A DNA stretch of 64,000 nt from Symbiodinium sp. CCMP2592. Lineage: Eukaryota > Sar > Dinophyceae > Suessiales > Symbiodiniaceae. Location: assembly GCA_905221615.1 (NCBI GenBank), contig CAJNDT010002057.1, positions 822,044 through 886,043 of the forward strand, read 5' to 3'. Positions 63,611-64,000 of the stretch are shown here, one piece after another (within the stretch, counting starts at the first letter, position 1; each line of letters begins with the position of its first letter). The notes beneath the pieces were generated by a model, which was given only the letters and a program-made list of their open reading frames with translations, did not search any database and had not been told where the DNA came from. Position numbers and translations under genes: made by a program.

Positions 63611-64000
63611 GGGCTGTTGCGGGTGTTAGCGGTGCGCTTCTGGGGCCTCAACCACCTTGATCTGCTTTTGCGAACTGCACATTCTCGAACTGATGCTCCA
63701 TTGCACGTCTCTTTCTGCATGTCTTCTTAAAACAACATCGTACTGTTTCGTGGACTGCCACGGCCAAAGTATTGCAAGATGCTGGAGCAAATCGGAAAAG
63801 CACTGATACTCGAGATATGACAAGCTTCGATCCAGAGGAGGGAGCAGAGCTCCATCAGTCAGCCACTCTTTCTCAAACCCGACTTGGATCTGCAGGCGAT
63901 GCTGTGACTGTGTGCTGGACACCAACGTCAATGACTGGAAATAACATCCAAAAAACGTCTGCTGCGTAGACTAATCACAGCTCCAAGAAGCTTCTGCGTT
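63611..64000. other. no gene recognised
   Basis: Only an AAAACGTCTGCTGC motif near 63953, like the satellite heads further left, is of note. Confidence 0.4.

Noticed and set aside
1-64000. Dinoflagellate spliced-leader relics, tRNA or rRNA genes
   Set aside because: No match to the spliced-leader core was noticed by eye and no convincing tRNA or rRNA segment was seen; a covariance-model search could still find a short one.

Overview
The window looks like nuclear DNA of a dinoflagellate, probably a Symbiodiniaceae-like alga; this is an inference. The evidence is leucine-rich repeats of the C..(I/V)PA.AW..L type, TTTAGGG-like interstitial repeats, abundant DIRS-type, Copia-type and LINE elements with dinoflagellate-style accessory domains, a Rep-like helicase fossil, and coding signal almost wholly on the minus strand. 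Host genes are in short pieces whose frame changes suggest introns or decay, and no complete host gene can be proved.

Layout. 0.8-4.8 kb: minus-strand host-like exons (leucine-rich repeat protein, multi-pass membrane protein, two unrecognised pieces). 6.2-9.6 kb: a 50-bp perfect tandem repeat, then a ~1.55-kb tandem duplication carrying telomere-like repeats and an 87-bp inverted-repeat element. 11.7-13.5 kb: the 3' end of a DIRS-like element (DIRS-3). 14.3-17.6 kb: a nested palindromic region, made of a perfect 139-bp-arm hairpin inside one side of a 1.25-kb inverted repeat. 17.7-19.3 kb: a J-domain exon, a GC-rich repeat, and a host exon that ends exactly where the next element starts. 19.3-29.0 kb: DIRS-1, full length but broken. 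30.3-34.4 kb: a Copia-type element without recognisable LTRs or Gag (Copia-1). 36.4-41.9 kb: a decayed LINE with endonuclease, reverse transcriptase, RNase H and zinc modules. 42.5-52.4 kb: DIRS-2, full length and nearly whole. 52.4-54.0 kb: the 3' part of another Copia element (Copia-2), abutting a ubiquitin-protease-like region (54.0-55.9 kb). 56.8-63.6 kb: many tandem repeats and satellites, a Rep-like SF3 helicase fossil and a decayed ankyrin gene.

The most interesting system is the DIRS-1/DIRS-2 family. Both encode, in transcript order, a coiled-coil protein, a tyrosine recombinase, a Gag-like protein with a CCCH finger, and a polyprotein in which a 2-oxoglutarate/Fe(II) dioxygenase-like domain and a C5-methyltransferase-like domain precede the reverse transcriptase and RNase H. 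Both have the terminal layout A1-ORFs-B1-A2-spacer-B2, and Gag and Pol share one frame with only the Gag terminator between them. A retroelement carrying both a DNA-oxidising and a DNA-methylating type of domain is notable in a lineage whose DNA is rich in 5-hydroxymethyluracil. The enzymatic roles are inferred from motifs only.
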